Translations under genes and position numbers: made by a program
The notes under the pieces: model-generated
Told to the model about the DNA's origin: nothing
The model's input: the letters and a program-made list of their open reading frames with translations, nothing else
Database searches by the model: none
IMG/VR virus record: IMGVR_UViG_3300034072_000879
Coordinates: 1 to 54,889 of that record
Strand: one strand, 5' to 3'
DNA length: 54,889 bases
Source of the DNA: a virus
Part shown: positions 33,333-41,200 of the stretch, piece after piece
How the letters are laid out: every line of letters starts with the position of its first letter
Position numbering within the stretch: position 1 is the first letter of the stretch

Positions 33333-33361
33333 TTGACATTATAGGTGTTTGCCTATATAAG
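33333..33361 (+). promoter_or_regulatory. Early-type sigma70 promoter
   Basis: TTGACA (33333-33338), 17-base spacer, TATAAG (33356-33361). The expected transcript start (about 33367-33368) is at the ATG, so the message would have almost no leader. Confidence 0.65.
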
Positions 33362-33368
33362 GTCATGT

Positions 33369-33806
33369 ATGAAAAAGTTCACCATCTTGGCTGCTATGGC
33401 CTTCGCGTTCTTTGGATCAGCTACTGCTGACGCCAAACTGTCCCAAGCCCGCTATGAATACAATGTCACTGGCGTTTATGACGGTGACACCTTTTACATT
33501 GATATGCCAGGTCTTCCCCCGGAACTACGACGTATCGGTGTCCGGGTTCGCGGTATTGATACCGCGGAGATGCGGGGCAAGTGTAATGAAGAACGCCGGA
33601 CGGCGGCAGGAGCCAAGCTCTTTACTACTCGTATGCTCAAGCTGAGCGGCAATCGGGTCACTCTCCAAGGCCTAAAGTGGGACAAATACGGCGGACGAGT
33701 CGGCGCCGATGTTTATCTTTCTAATGGCGAGAGCCTGGCTCAACTGATGATCATACAGGGATATGCTCGCCCATATGCCGGTGGCAAACGCGCAGGATGG
33801 TGCTGA
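33369..33806 (+). CDS. Secreted thermonuclease-like (SNase) protein
   Basis: 145 residues from ATG 33369. The N-terminus is a Sec signal peptide: KK, then a hydrophobic core (FTILAAMAFAFFGSAT) with probable cleavage near ADA, about residue 22. The SNase fold follows: YDGDTFYID (about 38-46), RVRGIDTAEMRG (about 61-72, Arg and Asp of the active site region) and KYGGRVGADVYL (about 105-116). The mature enzyme would act in the periplasm, possibly on entering foreign DNA. NADAR follows one base later. Confidence 0.75.
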   Translation: MKKFTILAAMAFAFFGSATADAKLSQARYEYNVTGVYDGDTFYIDMPGLPPELRRIGVRVRGIDTAEMRGKCNEERRTAAGAKLFTTRMLKLSGNRVTLQGLKWDKYGGRVGADVYLSNGESLAQLMIIQGYARPYAGGKRAGWC

Positions 33807-33807
33807 T

Positions 33808-34341
33808 ATGACTGAAAAGTTCACATTCTTCTATGGTGGCTATGCCAGTCAGTGGGCCTCTAGCTTTTTCACTGTAGACGGGGTCGTCTACAATACCACC
33901 GAGCAATATATGATGGCGCAGAAAGCCATCCTCTTTGGCGATGACGACGCTCTTCAGATCATCATGGGGACCGATAACCCAAAGATACAGAAGGCGACAG
34001 GCCGGACGGTCAGGAACTTCGATCAGGAAACTTGGGAAAAGAACGCCAAGCTGTTTGTCTATCGTGCCAACTTTGCCAAGTTCACACAGAATGATGAATT
34101 TCTTGAGTGGCTTCTATCTACTGATGGAACCACATTGGTAGAAGCCAGTCCCTGGGATAAAATTTGGGGTATTGGTTTGGATTCTAGTGATCCTCGGGCT
34201 CTTGATCGTAGCACTTGGCAAGGAACCAACTGGCTGGGTGAGATCATCACACAAGTTCGCCGGGATATCATTACTCTACGCAAGTCGATGGCTCCTACGA
34301 CCCGACAGGGCTACTCGTTGAAGCCCAGCGCAGCCCTCTGA
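33808..34341 (+). CDS. NADAR (YbiA-like) domain protein
   Basis: 177 residues from ATG 33808; an upstream in-frame start at 33763 would overlap the nuclease gene. NADAR motifs: FFYGGYASQWASSF at the start, TTEQYMMAQKA (about 27-37), IWGIGL (about 120-125) and WQGTNWLGEI (about 140-149). The family cleaves N-glycosidic bonds, and some members remove ADP-ribose from guanine in DNA. In a phage, reversal of a DarT-type defence is an attractive inference. The stop overlaps the next start. Confidence 0.8.
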   Translation: MTEKFTFFYGGYASQWASSFFTVDGVVYNTTEQYMMAQKAILFGDDDALQIIMGTDNPKIQKATGRTVRNFDQETWEKNAKLFVYRANFAKFTQNDEFLEWLLSTDGTTLVEASPWDKIWGIGLDSSDPRALDRSTWQGTNWLGEIITQVRRDIITLRKSMAPTTRQGYSLKPSAAL

Positions 34342-34781
34342 TGTGCGACAGGACTGATCTCTACAAAGATATAGTCAAGCATCTACGGGTGGTCAGGAAT
34401 GTTTCCTTGGCCCATAAAAAAGCGCTCAACCTCAAGGAAATCGAGCCTGACAACATGACACCTTATGAGCGGGGGAGAATGACCCGTTCTTGTATCCGCT
34501 TGGGCTACCATCTGGAAACTTTATTTGTTGACGAAAGTCAGAAAAAGATAGTCTTTGCCTTTTTGACTTACCTAGACGGCATTGGTGTACAAGGCAGTCA
34601 ATTCAGCAAAGGTGGAATTATGTCTTGGAACAAGCTTTGGCAAAGTGGCGAAGATTTCATCATCAACAGCGACTTCAAATGTTCTGATTTTCAGAATATG
34701 ATCACTCATGTGGCCAACATGATAGATTCGCCACTAAGCGAAGTCCCTAGAAGGGTATTGCTTCTCAAACTCTCCGTGTAA
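34341..34781 (+). CDS. Uncharacterised helical protein
   Basis: 146 residues, starting in the stop of the NADAR gene (TGATG), so probably the same operon. Mostly helical with several Cys and Lys. No family recognised. Confidence 0.55.
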   Translation: MCDRTDLYKDIVKHLRVVRNVSLAHKKALNLKEIEPDNMTPYERGRMTRSCIRLGYHLETLFVDESQKKIVFAFLTYLDGIGVQGSQFSKGGIMSWNKLWQSGEDFIINSDFKCSDFQNMITHVANMIDSPLSEVPRRVLLLKLSV

Positions 34782-34793
34782 GCCCCAATCTCG

Positions 34794-34800
34794 CTAAATA
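34794..34800 (+). promoter_or_regulatory. Late-type promoter box CTAAATA
   Basis: CTAAATA, 34 bases before ATG 34835, with TAGGAGAG as ribosome site. Confidence 0.55.
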
Positions 34801-34834
34801 GTCTAAACACCCTACTCTATTAGGAGAGATTTTT

Positions 34835-35212
34835 ATGGGACGACCACTTAACAAGAAGTATTTTGGCACTGGTCCAGGTATGGATTTTCGTGTTCAGGCA
34901 AATATCGGATCGGGGCCAACTGAAGGCCATATCGTTCGTCAGCGCGGCTCCAAGCGTTTTGAAGTCAATGCTGGTGGTGACACTGGTGTATGCGCTCTCG
35001 TTGATAAAGACATTGCTGATCTACTAACAGGTGAAATGACCCTGAGCGTTCGCGACCTAGATGATAACATCCTGCGCGTTGTGAAGATTTCCGCGCATAA
35101 GGCCACGCTAGGCGATGGCAGCGTTGTTGGCTGGCACTTTGCTGATGCCACTGAAGATAAGGTAGAAATCGAAGAGGAAGCTGATACTTTCTCTGACGAA
35201 GAACCAGAATAA
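34835..35212 (+). CDS. Small conserved T4-like late protein
   Basis: 125 residues beginning MGRPLNKKYFG. GHIVRQRGSKRFEVNAGG (about 30-48) and VCALVDKDI follow a pattern I know from small, probably virion, proteins of marine and rhizobial T4-like phages. Beta-rich, with an acidic tail. It is a lone late gene among early ones, framed by its own box and terminator. Confidence 0.6.
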   Translation: MGRPLNKKYFGTGPGMDFRVQANIGSGPTEGHIVRQRGSKRFEVNAGGDTGVCALVDKDIADLLTGEMTLSVRDLDDNILRVVKISAHKATLGDGSVVGWHFADATEDKVEIEEEADTFSDEEPE

Positions 35213-35222
35213 ATCTAGAATA

Positions 35223-35254
35223 GAAAATGGTCCTGGGAAACTGGGACCATTTTC
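35223..35254 (+). terminator. Hairpin terminator
   Basis: GAAAATGGTCC (35223-35233) pairs with GGACCATTTTC (35244-35254); loop TGGGAAACTG identical to the terminator at 33294. Confidence 0.7.
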
Positions 35255-35270
35255 TTGAGTGAAATTCTGG

Positions 35271-35298
35271 TTGACATCTCCTCACCTGATTGTAGAAA
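35271..35298 (+). promoter_or_regulatory. Early-type sigma70 promoter
   Basis: TTGACA (35271-35276), 16-base spacer, TAGAAA (35293-35298), followed by GAGGAG and ATG 35325. Confidence 0.6.
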
Positions 35299-35324
35299 CA
35301 GGGCAACAGATGAGGAGATCAACA

Positions 35325-36452
35325 ATGGCAGAAGGCAAGACGTTCGACATTCCGGCAGCAGGTTTTGAATGGTTCAAGGACCAGATGACCCGTATTGGTA
35401 AGCGGGCCCAAAAACTTACCGGAGAGCGTCTCTTCATGACCGTTGTGGGTTTTCACTTCGAAGAATCCAAGGATTCCAAGTTCTTCAATCAGAAGATCAT
35501 GGAAGTATTTGTTTCTTGCCCTGAGCCCAAGCTGGCTGGGTGGGAGTTCGTGGCTCGTATCGACCACGCCAACGAAGCCGGTAATATCGTCCGCACCACT
35601 GATGTGCGCGAACTTCCCGAAGAATACCGAACCAGCGAACCCGTTTGCGACCACTGTGGTCACAAGCGTCGTCGGCGCGACACGTTTGTGGTCTTCAACG
35701 AAGCTGAAGGATTTCGACAGGTTGGCAGCTCGTGCCTCAAGGATTTCTTGGGGCACGGTGAGGCTGACAAGTGGGCCAAGATGGCTGAGCTTATTGCGAG
35801 CTTGGGTGAACTCAAGCGTATGGCCTGGAACAAGGGCGAAGACGGCAGCAGCCTGATCGATCATCGCTGGATTGGTACCGAGATGTTCCTTCAGCTTTGC
35901 GCTGAAAGTGTCTTGGATCGCGGCTGGACGAGTAAGAAGCAGGCCAAGGAAACCGGCGGCAAAAGCACTGCCGATGATGTATTCGCAAGAATGCACCAGC
36001 AGTTGCCTATTGTAAGCGAAGGTGCTCGTAACCTTGCTATCGCGGCTCGCGACTGGGCAAGCGAGCTCGACGGTGATCTCTCGGACTATGAGCACAATAT
36101 TCGCGTAGTGGCACTTGCTGAAGCTATCGAGCCTCGCAGCATTGGCATTGCGGCTTCTATCGTTGGTAGCTATTATGCCCGGATGCGTCCCAAGGGGGCT
36201 TCCTCCACTTTCCAGGGAGTCAAGGGACAGAAAATGGAGATCGAAGTAACAGTGGACGAAGTTCGCACCCTCGAATTCAGCTATCTCCATAAGATGCGCG
36301 ATGGGCATGGTAATCGCTTTACGTGGTTTGCCACCAAGCCGGCTCTCAAAAGCCACGTGGGCAAGACCATAAAGATCCGCGGAACGGTCAAGGACCATAA
36401 TGAATTCAAGGGTAACAAGAGCACAGTGTTGACAAGGGTTAAAGCTCTATGA
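35325..36452 (+). CDS. Zinc-ribbon and OB-fold nucleic-acid-binding-like protein
   Basis: 375 residues from ATG 35325 (GAGGAG 8 bases upstream). CDHCGHKRRRRDTF (about 104-117) with a later Cys in VGSSCLKDFLG (about 130-140) forms a zinc ribbon. The C-terminus (about 300-375) looks like an OB-type barrel: FTWFATKPALKSHVGKTIKI then RGTVKDHNEFKG. The same layout occurs in uncharacterised proteins of many large phages. Likely binds nucleic acid; no catalytic motif is seen. It overlaps the next gene by four bases. Confidence 0.6.
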   Translation: MAEGKTFDIPAAGFEWFKDQMTRIGKRAQKLTGERLFMTVVGFHFEESKDSKFFNQKIMEVFVSCPEPKLAGWEFVARIDHANEAGNIVRTTDVRELPEEYRTSEPVCDHCGHKRRRRDTFVVFNEAEGFRQVGSSCLKDFLGHGEADKWAKMAELIASLGELKRMAWNKGEDGSSLIDHRWIGTEMFLQLCAESVLDRGWTSKKQAKETGGKSTADDVFARMHQQLPIVSEGARNLAIAARDWASELDGDLSDYEHNIRVVALAEAIEPRSIGIAASIVGSYYARMRPKGASSTFQGVKGQKMEIEVTVDEVRTLEFSYLHKMRDGHGNRFTWFATKPALKSHVGKTIKIRGTVKDHNEFKGNKSTVLTRVKAL

Positions 36453-37162
36453 TCAGGAGTGTTTTGGATAACCGTAGATTCAGCTCATGGTTTGAATTCA
36501 GACAATTTGCTCTTTCAGTCAATAACGCTGTTTCTGATCGTCGGTGGTCAACCGCATCACCCGAGACCTATCGCCGTCTGCGAATGATTGTTGATCAGTA
36601 TAAGATTCATAGAAACAATCTCCAAAGCATCAATTCTTTAAAAGGGGTTGAGAATTGGCTTAATGCCAATCCATTGCCACTCAATAACGTGCCTTTGAAT
36701 CACCTTGACATGGACGAAAAGATATTTTTCCGTCCACGAAATATGGAATTTAGAAACATGGTTGTCGATGATATCGACACCATATTCTATATTGGATTGA
36801 ATGATGACGAAGAAGTCTTTGGTAAAGGATGGTCTGGCCAACTCAGAGTCAGATTTCCAGAAAATTCAAAAAATCTTACACAAAGGCTCAAACAGAGCCT
36901 AGGGGCGTATGGTATATACTCACTTGAGATAACCTATGTCCCTGATCTGGGAGATCCACATTATATCTTCTATGTTGCTTTGCTTGAGCGGGACTTTAAA
37001 TTTAAGAATTTCAATGAAGCGGAGTGGCATCAAATAGACCCCGAGGATGACGATTATTTTAATTCTTTGGGGATTGACGATATTGAAAAACATGAACTAG
37101 AGCGAATGTTTGACGACGACGCTCAATATTTTGATATGGGGTTTGATGATGGATTTGAGTAA
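36449..37162 (+). CDS. Uncharacterised acidic protein
   Basis: 237 residues, coupled to the preceding gene (ATGA). Basic N-terminus, strongly acidic C-terminus (DPEDDDYFNSLGIDD, DDDAQYFDMGFDDG). No family recognised. Confidence 0.55.
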   Translation: MIRSVLDNRRFSSWFEFRQFALSVNNAVSDRRWSTASPETYRRLRMIVDQYKIHRNNLQSINSLKGVENWLNANPLPLNNVPLNHLDMDEKIFFRPRNMEFRNMVVDDIDTIFYIGLNDDEEVFGKGWSGQLRVRFPENSKNLTQRLKQSLGAYGIYSLEITYVPDLGDPHYIFYVALLERDFKFKNFNEAEWHQIDPEDDDYFNSLGIDDIEKHELERMFDDDAQYFDMGFDDGFE

Positions 37163-37163
37163 T

Positions 37164-37355
37164 ATGTCATCCCGTCATATCGTCAAAACTGCGGTAGGAC
37201 GTAGAATGCGAGAAATAGAGTTTTGGCTAAGAGAAGCAAACTTGGAAATTGTCCAAGATTATGACTATCTGGGTCGTGAGAGAGCTCGAGATGTCTTTGC
37301 CTTTGAAAGCAAACAGACTGCTATTCTTTTCAAGTTGACCTTTGGTAGTGAATAG
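37164..37355 (+). CDS. FKL-tail family protein
   Basis: 63 residues from ATG 37164, just after the preceding stop; ATGs at 37146 and 37149 are alternatives. Helix MREIEFWLREANL, then DVFAFESKQTAILFKLTFGSE carrying the full signature. An isolated member between an acidic protein and an HNH gene. Confidence 0.6.
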   Translation: MSSRHIVKTAVGRRMREIEFWLREANLEIVQDYDYLGRERARDVFAFESKQTAILFKLTFGSE

Positions 37356-37372
37356 ACTACGGTTGTGATGCT

Positions 37373-38101
37373 ATGGAGATTTCAAAATGGAACATGGAAA
37401 GAATCGAGGAATTCAAGAACGACTCGTTGTTGGAGCAGTCCGATTCGTCATGTTTCCCATCTTCGTTCTACGAGACATCTACAATCATATCCCCAGTAAG
37501 CCAGACAAATAAGATTCATGCCGGTCATCTTGATCATATGACGTATAGTCAGGTTATACGAGCCGGTGTCAATCGAAAGTGGCCGACTTCCGAACAAAAG
37601 GAATGGTGGTATACCAAATTTACTATGAGCAGGCGTAAAAAGCTTATCAAACTCTTCAACCAACAGGATGGACGTTGCGTATTTTGTAATTGTCAAACCT
37701 GGCTACCTGTTGAGGGTGTTAAAAAACAGCGCCCACCCGAGGGTATGTTGGTCAAGCAAATGGCAACAGTGGATCATAAGATCCCTCAGATGTACGGTGG
37801 CACCGACAAGTTCAGCAACCTCGCTATGGCCTGCACTCGGTGCAACAGCGACCGGCAGACCGAACCCTTTGAAGATTTCCTCAAAGCTCGCAAGGATCCC
37901 ATTATTTGGGAAAAGCGTAACCGCAAGTTGATGCACCAACAGCAGGAGCGCGCCACCGACAGAAACAAAAAGTCTGAGGAGCGGAGACAGCAGCGTATTC
38001 GGCAGCTTGCTATGGTATTTTTGTTTCGCCCTGATCTTGCTGAAGAATTCAAAGCCAGAATGCTGACAATAAAATCAAATAGGTTGACGTCTCCCGAATA
38101 G
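37373..38101 (+). CDS. HNH endonuclease
   Basis: 242 residues. The HNH core is clear: CVFCNCQTW (about 101-109), MATVDHKIPQMYGGT (about 128-142, first His after Asp), and LAMACTRCNSDRQ (about 149-161), giving four zinc Cys. An unassigned N-terminus (about 1-90) and a highly basic coiled tail flank it. It could be a free-standing homing nuclease or cut host DNA. No good ribosome site at ATG 37373. Confidence 0.8.
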   Translation: MEISKWNMERIEEFKNDSLLEQSDSSCFPSSFYETSTIISPVSQTNKIHAGHLDHMTYSQVIRAGVNRKWPTSEQKEWWYTKFTMSRRKKLIKLFNQQDGRCVFCNCQTWLPVEGVKKQRPPEGMLVKQMATVDHKIPQMYGGTDKFSNLAMACTRCNSDRQTEPFEDFLKARKDPIIWEKRNRKLMHQQQERATDRNKKSEERRQQRIRQLAMVFLFRPDLAEEFKARMLTIKSNRLTSPE

Positions 38102-38111
38102 GTGTTAGAAC
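38084..38111 (+). promoter_or_regulatory. Early-type sigma70 promoter
   Basis: TTGACG (38084-38089), 16-base spacer, TAGAAC (38106-38111), then AGAGGAG and ATG 38139. Confidence 0.6.
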
Positions 38112-38138
38112 TACCCTTGTAACAAAGAGGAGATCGAA

Positions 38139-39272
38139 ATGCTGGACAAGCTGATGACATCGGAAACGCGCAAGCTGGGCAAGGCTTTCGACATGGCCGG
38201 TTTCGAGATCCGTTTTGTTGGTGGTTGTGTTCGCGATGCCCTGCTGGGTGTGGTTCCCAAGGATGTGGACTTCTGCACCGACGCAACGCCCGACGAGATG
38301 AAGGCCATTGCCAACACCAACAAGTTCAAGTTCCTGCCCACTGGCGTGGCGCACGGCACGGCAACGCTGGTCGTTGATGACGAACCCTTTGAAGTCACCA
38401 CCCTGCGGGTTGACGTTGACACTGACGGTCGACACGCCGAGGTTGAGTTCACGCGGTCCTTTGAGGTCGATGCTGAACGGCGCGACCTGACCATCAACGC
38501 AATGAGCATGGACTTCAACGGTCTGGTTTACGACTACTTTGGTGGTCGTGAGGATCTGAAGAATAAGGTTGTGCGCTTTGTTGGTGTTTCGGAACTGCGG
38601 GTCCAGGAGGATTACCTGCGTATCCTGCGCTATTTCCGTTTTGCTGCTCGCTTCGACAGCACGATGAGCCAGGACGATCTGGATCTGTTCAGCGATGCCG
38701 ACGTTCTGGACAAGCTGAATCTGGTCAGTGTGGAGCGGTTCTGGCAGGAAATGAGCAAGCTGCTGGATCCCAAGATGCCGGCTCGGGTTCGGATTGTTGA
38801 CGCGATGTTCAAGACGGGTGTCAACCGTGCGCTGGGTGTTTTCCGGTTCAACCCTGTTGAACTGGCTCGGTCAGACGATGCGGTTGCTGCTCTGTCGACG
38901 CTGATCGCCAACACCGATGAAGAGAACTTCTTCAAGTTCTGGAAGCTGAGCAGTGCCGAAGAAGCCAAGGTGCGCAACCTGATTCGCAATCGCGGTCTGA
39001 ACTGGACCGAAGAGCGGGTTGAGGTTATGCTGACTCGCGACAAGTTCCCCCTGGATCATGTGGTTTCCATGCTGGAGATCGCAGGCGAGCCCTCGCTGGC
39101 ACGTCATGCCGAGGCTTTCAAGGTTCCCACTTTCCCGGTAACGGGCAAGGACCTGCTGGCACTGGGTATGAAGCCTGGTCCGGCAATGGGTCAGCGTCTG
39201 CGGATGCTGGAAAATGCCTGGGTTTTCAGTCGGTTTACTCGAACCAAGGAAGAACTACTGGCTATCGAGTAA
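38139..39272 (+). CDS. cca: CCA-adding enzyme / tRNA nucleotidyltransferase family (class II)
   Basis: 377 residues. Adds or repairs the 3' CCA of tRNA-like RNAs. Motifs: VGGCVRDALLG (about 25-35), KDVDFCTDA (metal-binding D-x-D type, about 40-48), AERRDLTINAM (about 114-124) and YLRILRYFRFAARF (about 163-176), all typical of the class II CCA enzyme/poly(A) polymerase group. Codons are strikingly G+C rich (CTG for nearly every Leu), unlike neighbours, which points to recent acquisition. An early promoter drives it, and the FKL-tail cassette starts in its stop codon. A phage tmRNA in the same genome offers a possible substrate. Confidence 0.85.
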   Translation: MLDKLMTSETRKLGKAFDMAGFEIRFVGGCVRDALLGVVPKDVDFCTDATPDEMKAIANTNKFKFLPTGVAHGTATLVVDDEPFEVTTLRVDVDTDGRHAEVEFTRSFEVDAERRDLTINAMSMDFNGLVYDYFGGREDLKNKVVRFVGVSELRVQEDYLRILRYFRFAARFDSTMSQDDLDLFSDADVLDKLNLVSVERFWQEMSKLLDPKMPARVRIVDAMFKTGVNRALGVFRFNPVELARSDDAVAALSTLIANTDEENFFKFWKLSSAEEAKVRNLIRNRGLNWTEERVEVMLTRDKFPLDHVVSMLEIAGEPSLARHAEAFKVPTFPVTGKDLLALGMKPGPAMGQRLRMLENAWVFSRFTRTKEELLAIE

Positions 39273-39535
39273 TGGTTTCTGTCAGTGTTCCTAGATCCAA
39301 TACACGAGTCTGGGAACCTACTGGACGGGTCAAGCTAACTCAGGAAGCTGAGCAATGGCTTGAGACCACAGTAGGTTCCCAGCAGTTTCGCCATCCTGAT
39401 CAACCTGAATACTATCCAGTCCGATCACACTGGGTGATTATAAACTCATATCACAGCTTGTCTTCGGCTAACGGAACTCGCATTTTCTTCAGCGACAAAG
39501 ATCATGCGGTTCTATTCAAGTTGACGTTTCTATGA
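39272..39535 (+). CDS. FKL-tail family protein, cassette 1 gene 1
   Basis: 87 residues, starting in the stop of cca (TAATG). The reference member: strand VSVSVPR, helix QEAEQWLETTVGS, a strand with WVIINSY, then FFSDKDHAVLFKLTFL. Shared plan of the family: a Trp in the middle helix, then an aromatic strand, a short acidic turn, DA (here HA), two residues, FKL, one residue, and an aromatic. Alternating strands and helices suggest one small alpha/beta domain. No known family is recognised. The stop overlaps the next start by four bases. Confidence 0.6.
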   Translation: MVSVSVPRSNTRVWEPTGRVKLTQEAEQWLETTVGSQQFRHPDQPEYYPVRSHWVIINSYHSLSSANGTRIFFSDKDHAVLFKLTFL

Positions 39536-39759
39536 TCCTTAAAATTCTAATACCGCTACCTAATGATAGGGTCTATACGAATCTAGATCGAAATGGATTC
39601 CCACAGGAAATTCATCAAGATGTCAAAGACTGGTTTACTACCAATCTTCGCGGTTCTATGTATAGAAGATCTACCTATGTTGATGGGCTATATGTGGGTG
39701 AGACTTGGGTCTTCAGTGATGCCAATACCGCAATGCTGTTCAAGCTAACGTTCCTATGA
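39532..39759 (+). CDS. FKL-tail family protein, cassette 1 gene 2
   Basis: 75 residues. Strand LKILIPLP, helix QDVKDWFTTNL, strand GETWVFSD, tail ANTAMLFKLTFL. ATGA overlap with both neighbours. The codons for FKLTFL differ synonymously from gene 1, so the peptide itself is kept. Confidence 0.6.
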   Translation: MILKILIPLPNDRVYTNLDRNGFPQEIHQDVKDWFTTNLRGSMYRRSTYVDGLYVGETWVFSDANTAMLFKLTFL

Positions 39760-39986
39760 AAAAGTATCATGTCACAGTGCCGGCCAATAATCCAACGGTA
39801 ATCAGGGGACGAAGAAATAATCCAGTGGCGACTCCTTTATTCAAACAATGGATGAAGGATCACAATACTGGTCGAGTTACGACCTCGGGATGGAACTTAG
39901 TTAAAACACCTGAACCTCATTTTGTGGTAACTTGGTATTTTAAAAAGCTTGACCATGCTTTGCTGTTTAAACTAACTTTCCTATGA
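39756..39986 (+). CDS. FKL-tail family protein, cassette 1 gene 3
   Basis: 76 residues, basic. Strand YHVTVPA, helix PLFKQWMKDHN, strand FVVTWYF, tail LDHALLFKLTFL. ATGA overlaps on both sides. Confidence 0.6.
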   Translation: MKKYHVTVPANNPTVIRGRRNNPVATPLFKQWMKDHNTGRVTTSGWNLVKTPEPHFVVTWYFKKLDHALLFKLTFL

Positions 39987-40273
39987 ATATATTTCTTTAC
40001 AATCGCAGCGAAACATTCAGGAACAAGACTGGGTTTTTCTCTGTTACCCTACCAGTAAATCACCCTGAGATTGAATCGTCATCATCGGTGCCATCGTTAT
40101 CTGACGAGATGCGCAGGTGGATAAGGGACCACTGCGAAAATGATGTCTATGTTTCAACCTATGAGCCAATATACATCAATGGCAACGACATCGCTTTTCA
40201 ATTTGTGGTTGACATCTGGTTTTCTGATGTCAATGAAGCTATATTGTTCAAGTTGACATGGAGTGGGCAGTGA
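39983..40273 (+). CDS. FKL-tail family protein, cassette 1 gene 4
   Basis: 96 residues. Strand FSVTLPV, helix EMRRWIRDHC, strand FQFVVDIWFSD, tail VNEAILFKLTWSGQ. Carries the W-G-type ending seen in cassette 2. Overlaps the next gene by 16 bases. Confidence 0.6.
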   Translation: MNIFLYNRSETFRNKTGFFSVTLPVNHPEIESSSSVPSLSDEMRRWIRDHCENDVYVSTYEPIYINGNDIAFQFVVDIWFSDVNEAILFKLTWSGQ

Positions 40274-40557
40274 GTCGGAAATATTGGGATATCAAGCACC
40301 GGCTGACTCCCACAGACCACCAGCGTCTTAGTGTCTGGAGACATCCCCATCGCCAGTCCCTCAAATATTACCAATATCGGATTGGACTGGTTCGCAAACC
40401 CAATATGGAAGAAACCATTTGGTTGAACAAACATACCAAAGCTTGTTACTCCATTGATAATACGACGACACCTCTCAATATATCTTTTGAAAACAAGCAA
40501 GATGCTATCTATTTCAAGTTAGTATGGCTAGGAACGCTTGCCTGTAAAACCCATTAG
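40258..40557 (+). CDS. FKL-tail family protein, cassette 1 gene 5 (divergent)
   Basis: 99 residues. More divergent: the Trp helix is hard to place, but the end ISFENKQDAIYFKLVWLG keeps the signature, followed by an 8-residue extension. Last gene of the cassette. Confidence 0.55.
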   Translation: MEWAVSRKYWDIKHRLTPTDHQRLSVWRHPHRQSLKYYQYRIGLVRKPNMEETIWLNKHTKACYSIDNTTTPLNISFENKQDAIYFKLVWLGTLACKTH

Positions 40558-40571
40558 TCAGAGGATCAATT

Positions 40572-40928
40572 ATGTATGACATTGAGGTAATCGACGGATC
40601 CAACTACGCGGTGATAAGCGAAGGATCACCTGCCTATGAATTTCTCAAAGTCATGAATTCCAGGTTGGTAATGAAGAAGTTGGCAAGCGAACCAGGCCAA
40701 GAGCTTTTTCTAACAGTCAGGGAGGTTGCTCCTATCTGTCGAGGCTTCAGGATTACTGAACTTCGCCGCCTTGAAAAAATTGGACTGATCAAGTCTGGCA
40801 TAGATTGGAACTGGTCCGATGACGCCCCCAAACCTATCAGTATGGAAACCTATACGTTCACCCCATATGGTCTAGACATCATGCGTCATATCAAAGAAAA
40901 TGGCGGTGATGTAGAGATCGAGATTTAA
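40572..40928 (+). CDS. Winged-helix-like small protein
   Basis: 118 residues. FLTVREVAPICRGFRITELRRLEK reads as a helix-turn-helix and METYTFTPYGLDIM as the wing and last helix, so a MarR/DNA-binding-type fold is likely. No known family. Converges on the minus gene ending at 40925 (four-base overlap). Confidence 0.5.
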   Translation: MYDIEVIDGSNYAVISEGSPAYEFLKVMNSRLVMKKLASEPGQELFLTVREVAPICRGFRITELRRLEKIGLIKSGIDWNWSDDAPKPISMETYTFTPYGLDIMRHIKENGGDVEIEI

Positions 40929-41200
40929 GGTTTCTCACCTAGCGGGTGATCTGGGATACAGGAGTCCCGCTGAACGCAAAGCATACACTTATCGTAGGGC
41001 ACTGACGCTTTATCGATCGCATCGATGATTTGGTGCTTGAAAGCCTCGAGAGAGATCATGATCGCCCCAGAAATCATTTGATTGATTTGGCTCTCAATCT
41101 GCCCATTTGCGTATTTGGTACCAGAGTCAGCGTACATGGACGCCAAAGCTTCTTTGAGCTTATCAGCATCTATATAGCGGGTTTGATTGTTACTTCCCAT
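40925..41200 (-). CDS. Small protein downstream of Smr gene
   Basis: 91 residues from ATG 41200 (MGSNNQTRYIDADK); a longer reading from 41257 overlaps the Smr gene too far. A helical N-half and a Cys-rich end (CMLCVQRDSC) that may bind zinc. RYIDADKL is a pattern often seen in small phage and bacterial proteins. The function is unknown. Confidence 0.5.
   Translation of the reverse strand: MGSNNQTRYIDADKLKEALASMYADSGTKYANGQIESQINQMISGAIMISLEAFKHQIIDAIDKASVPYDKCMLCVQRDSCIPDHPLGEKP

Noticed and set aside
35319-36398. 359-codon open frame on the minus strand
   Set aside because: It lies antisense to the zinc-ribbon/OB gene, which has a promoter, a GAGGAG site and clear motifs; the minus frame has none.
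39505-40260. TTGAC-type -35 sequences at the ends of FKL genes
   Set aside because: They are the codons for K-L-T (AAG TTG ACx); no -10 at the right distance, and other members use different codons.
39272-40557. CRISPR-like or DNA-repeat array
   Set aside because: The recurring element is a protein motif with varying codons, not a DNA repeat.
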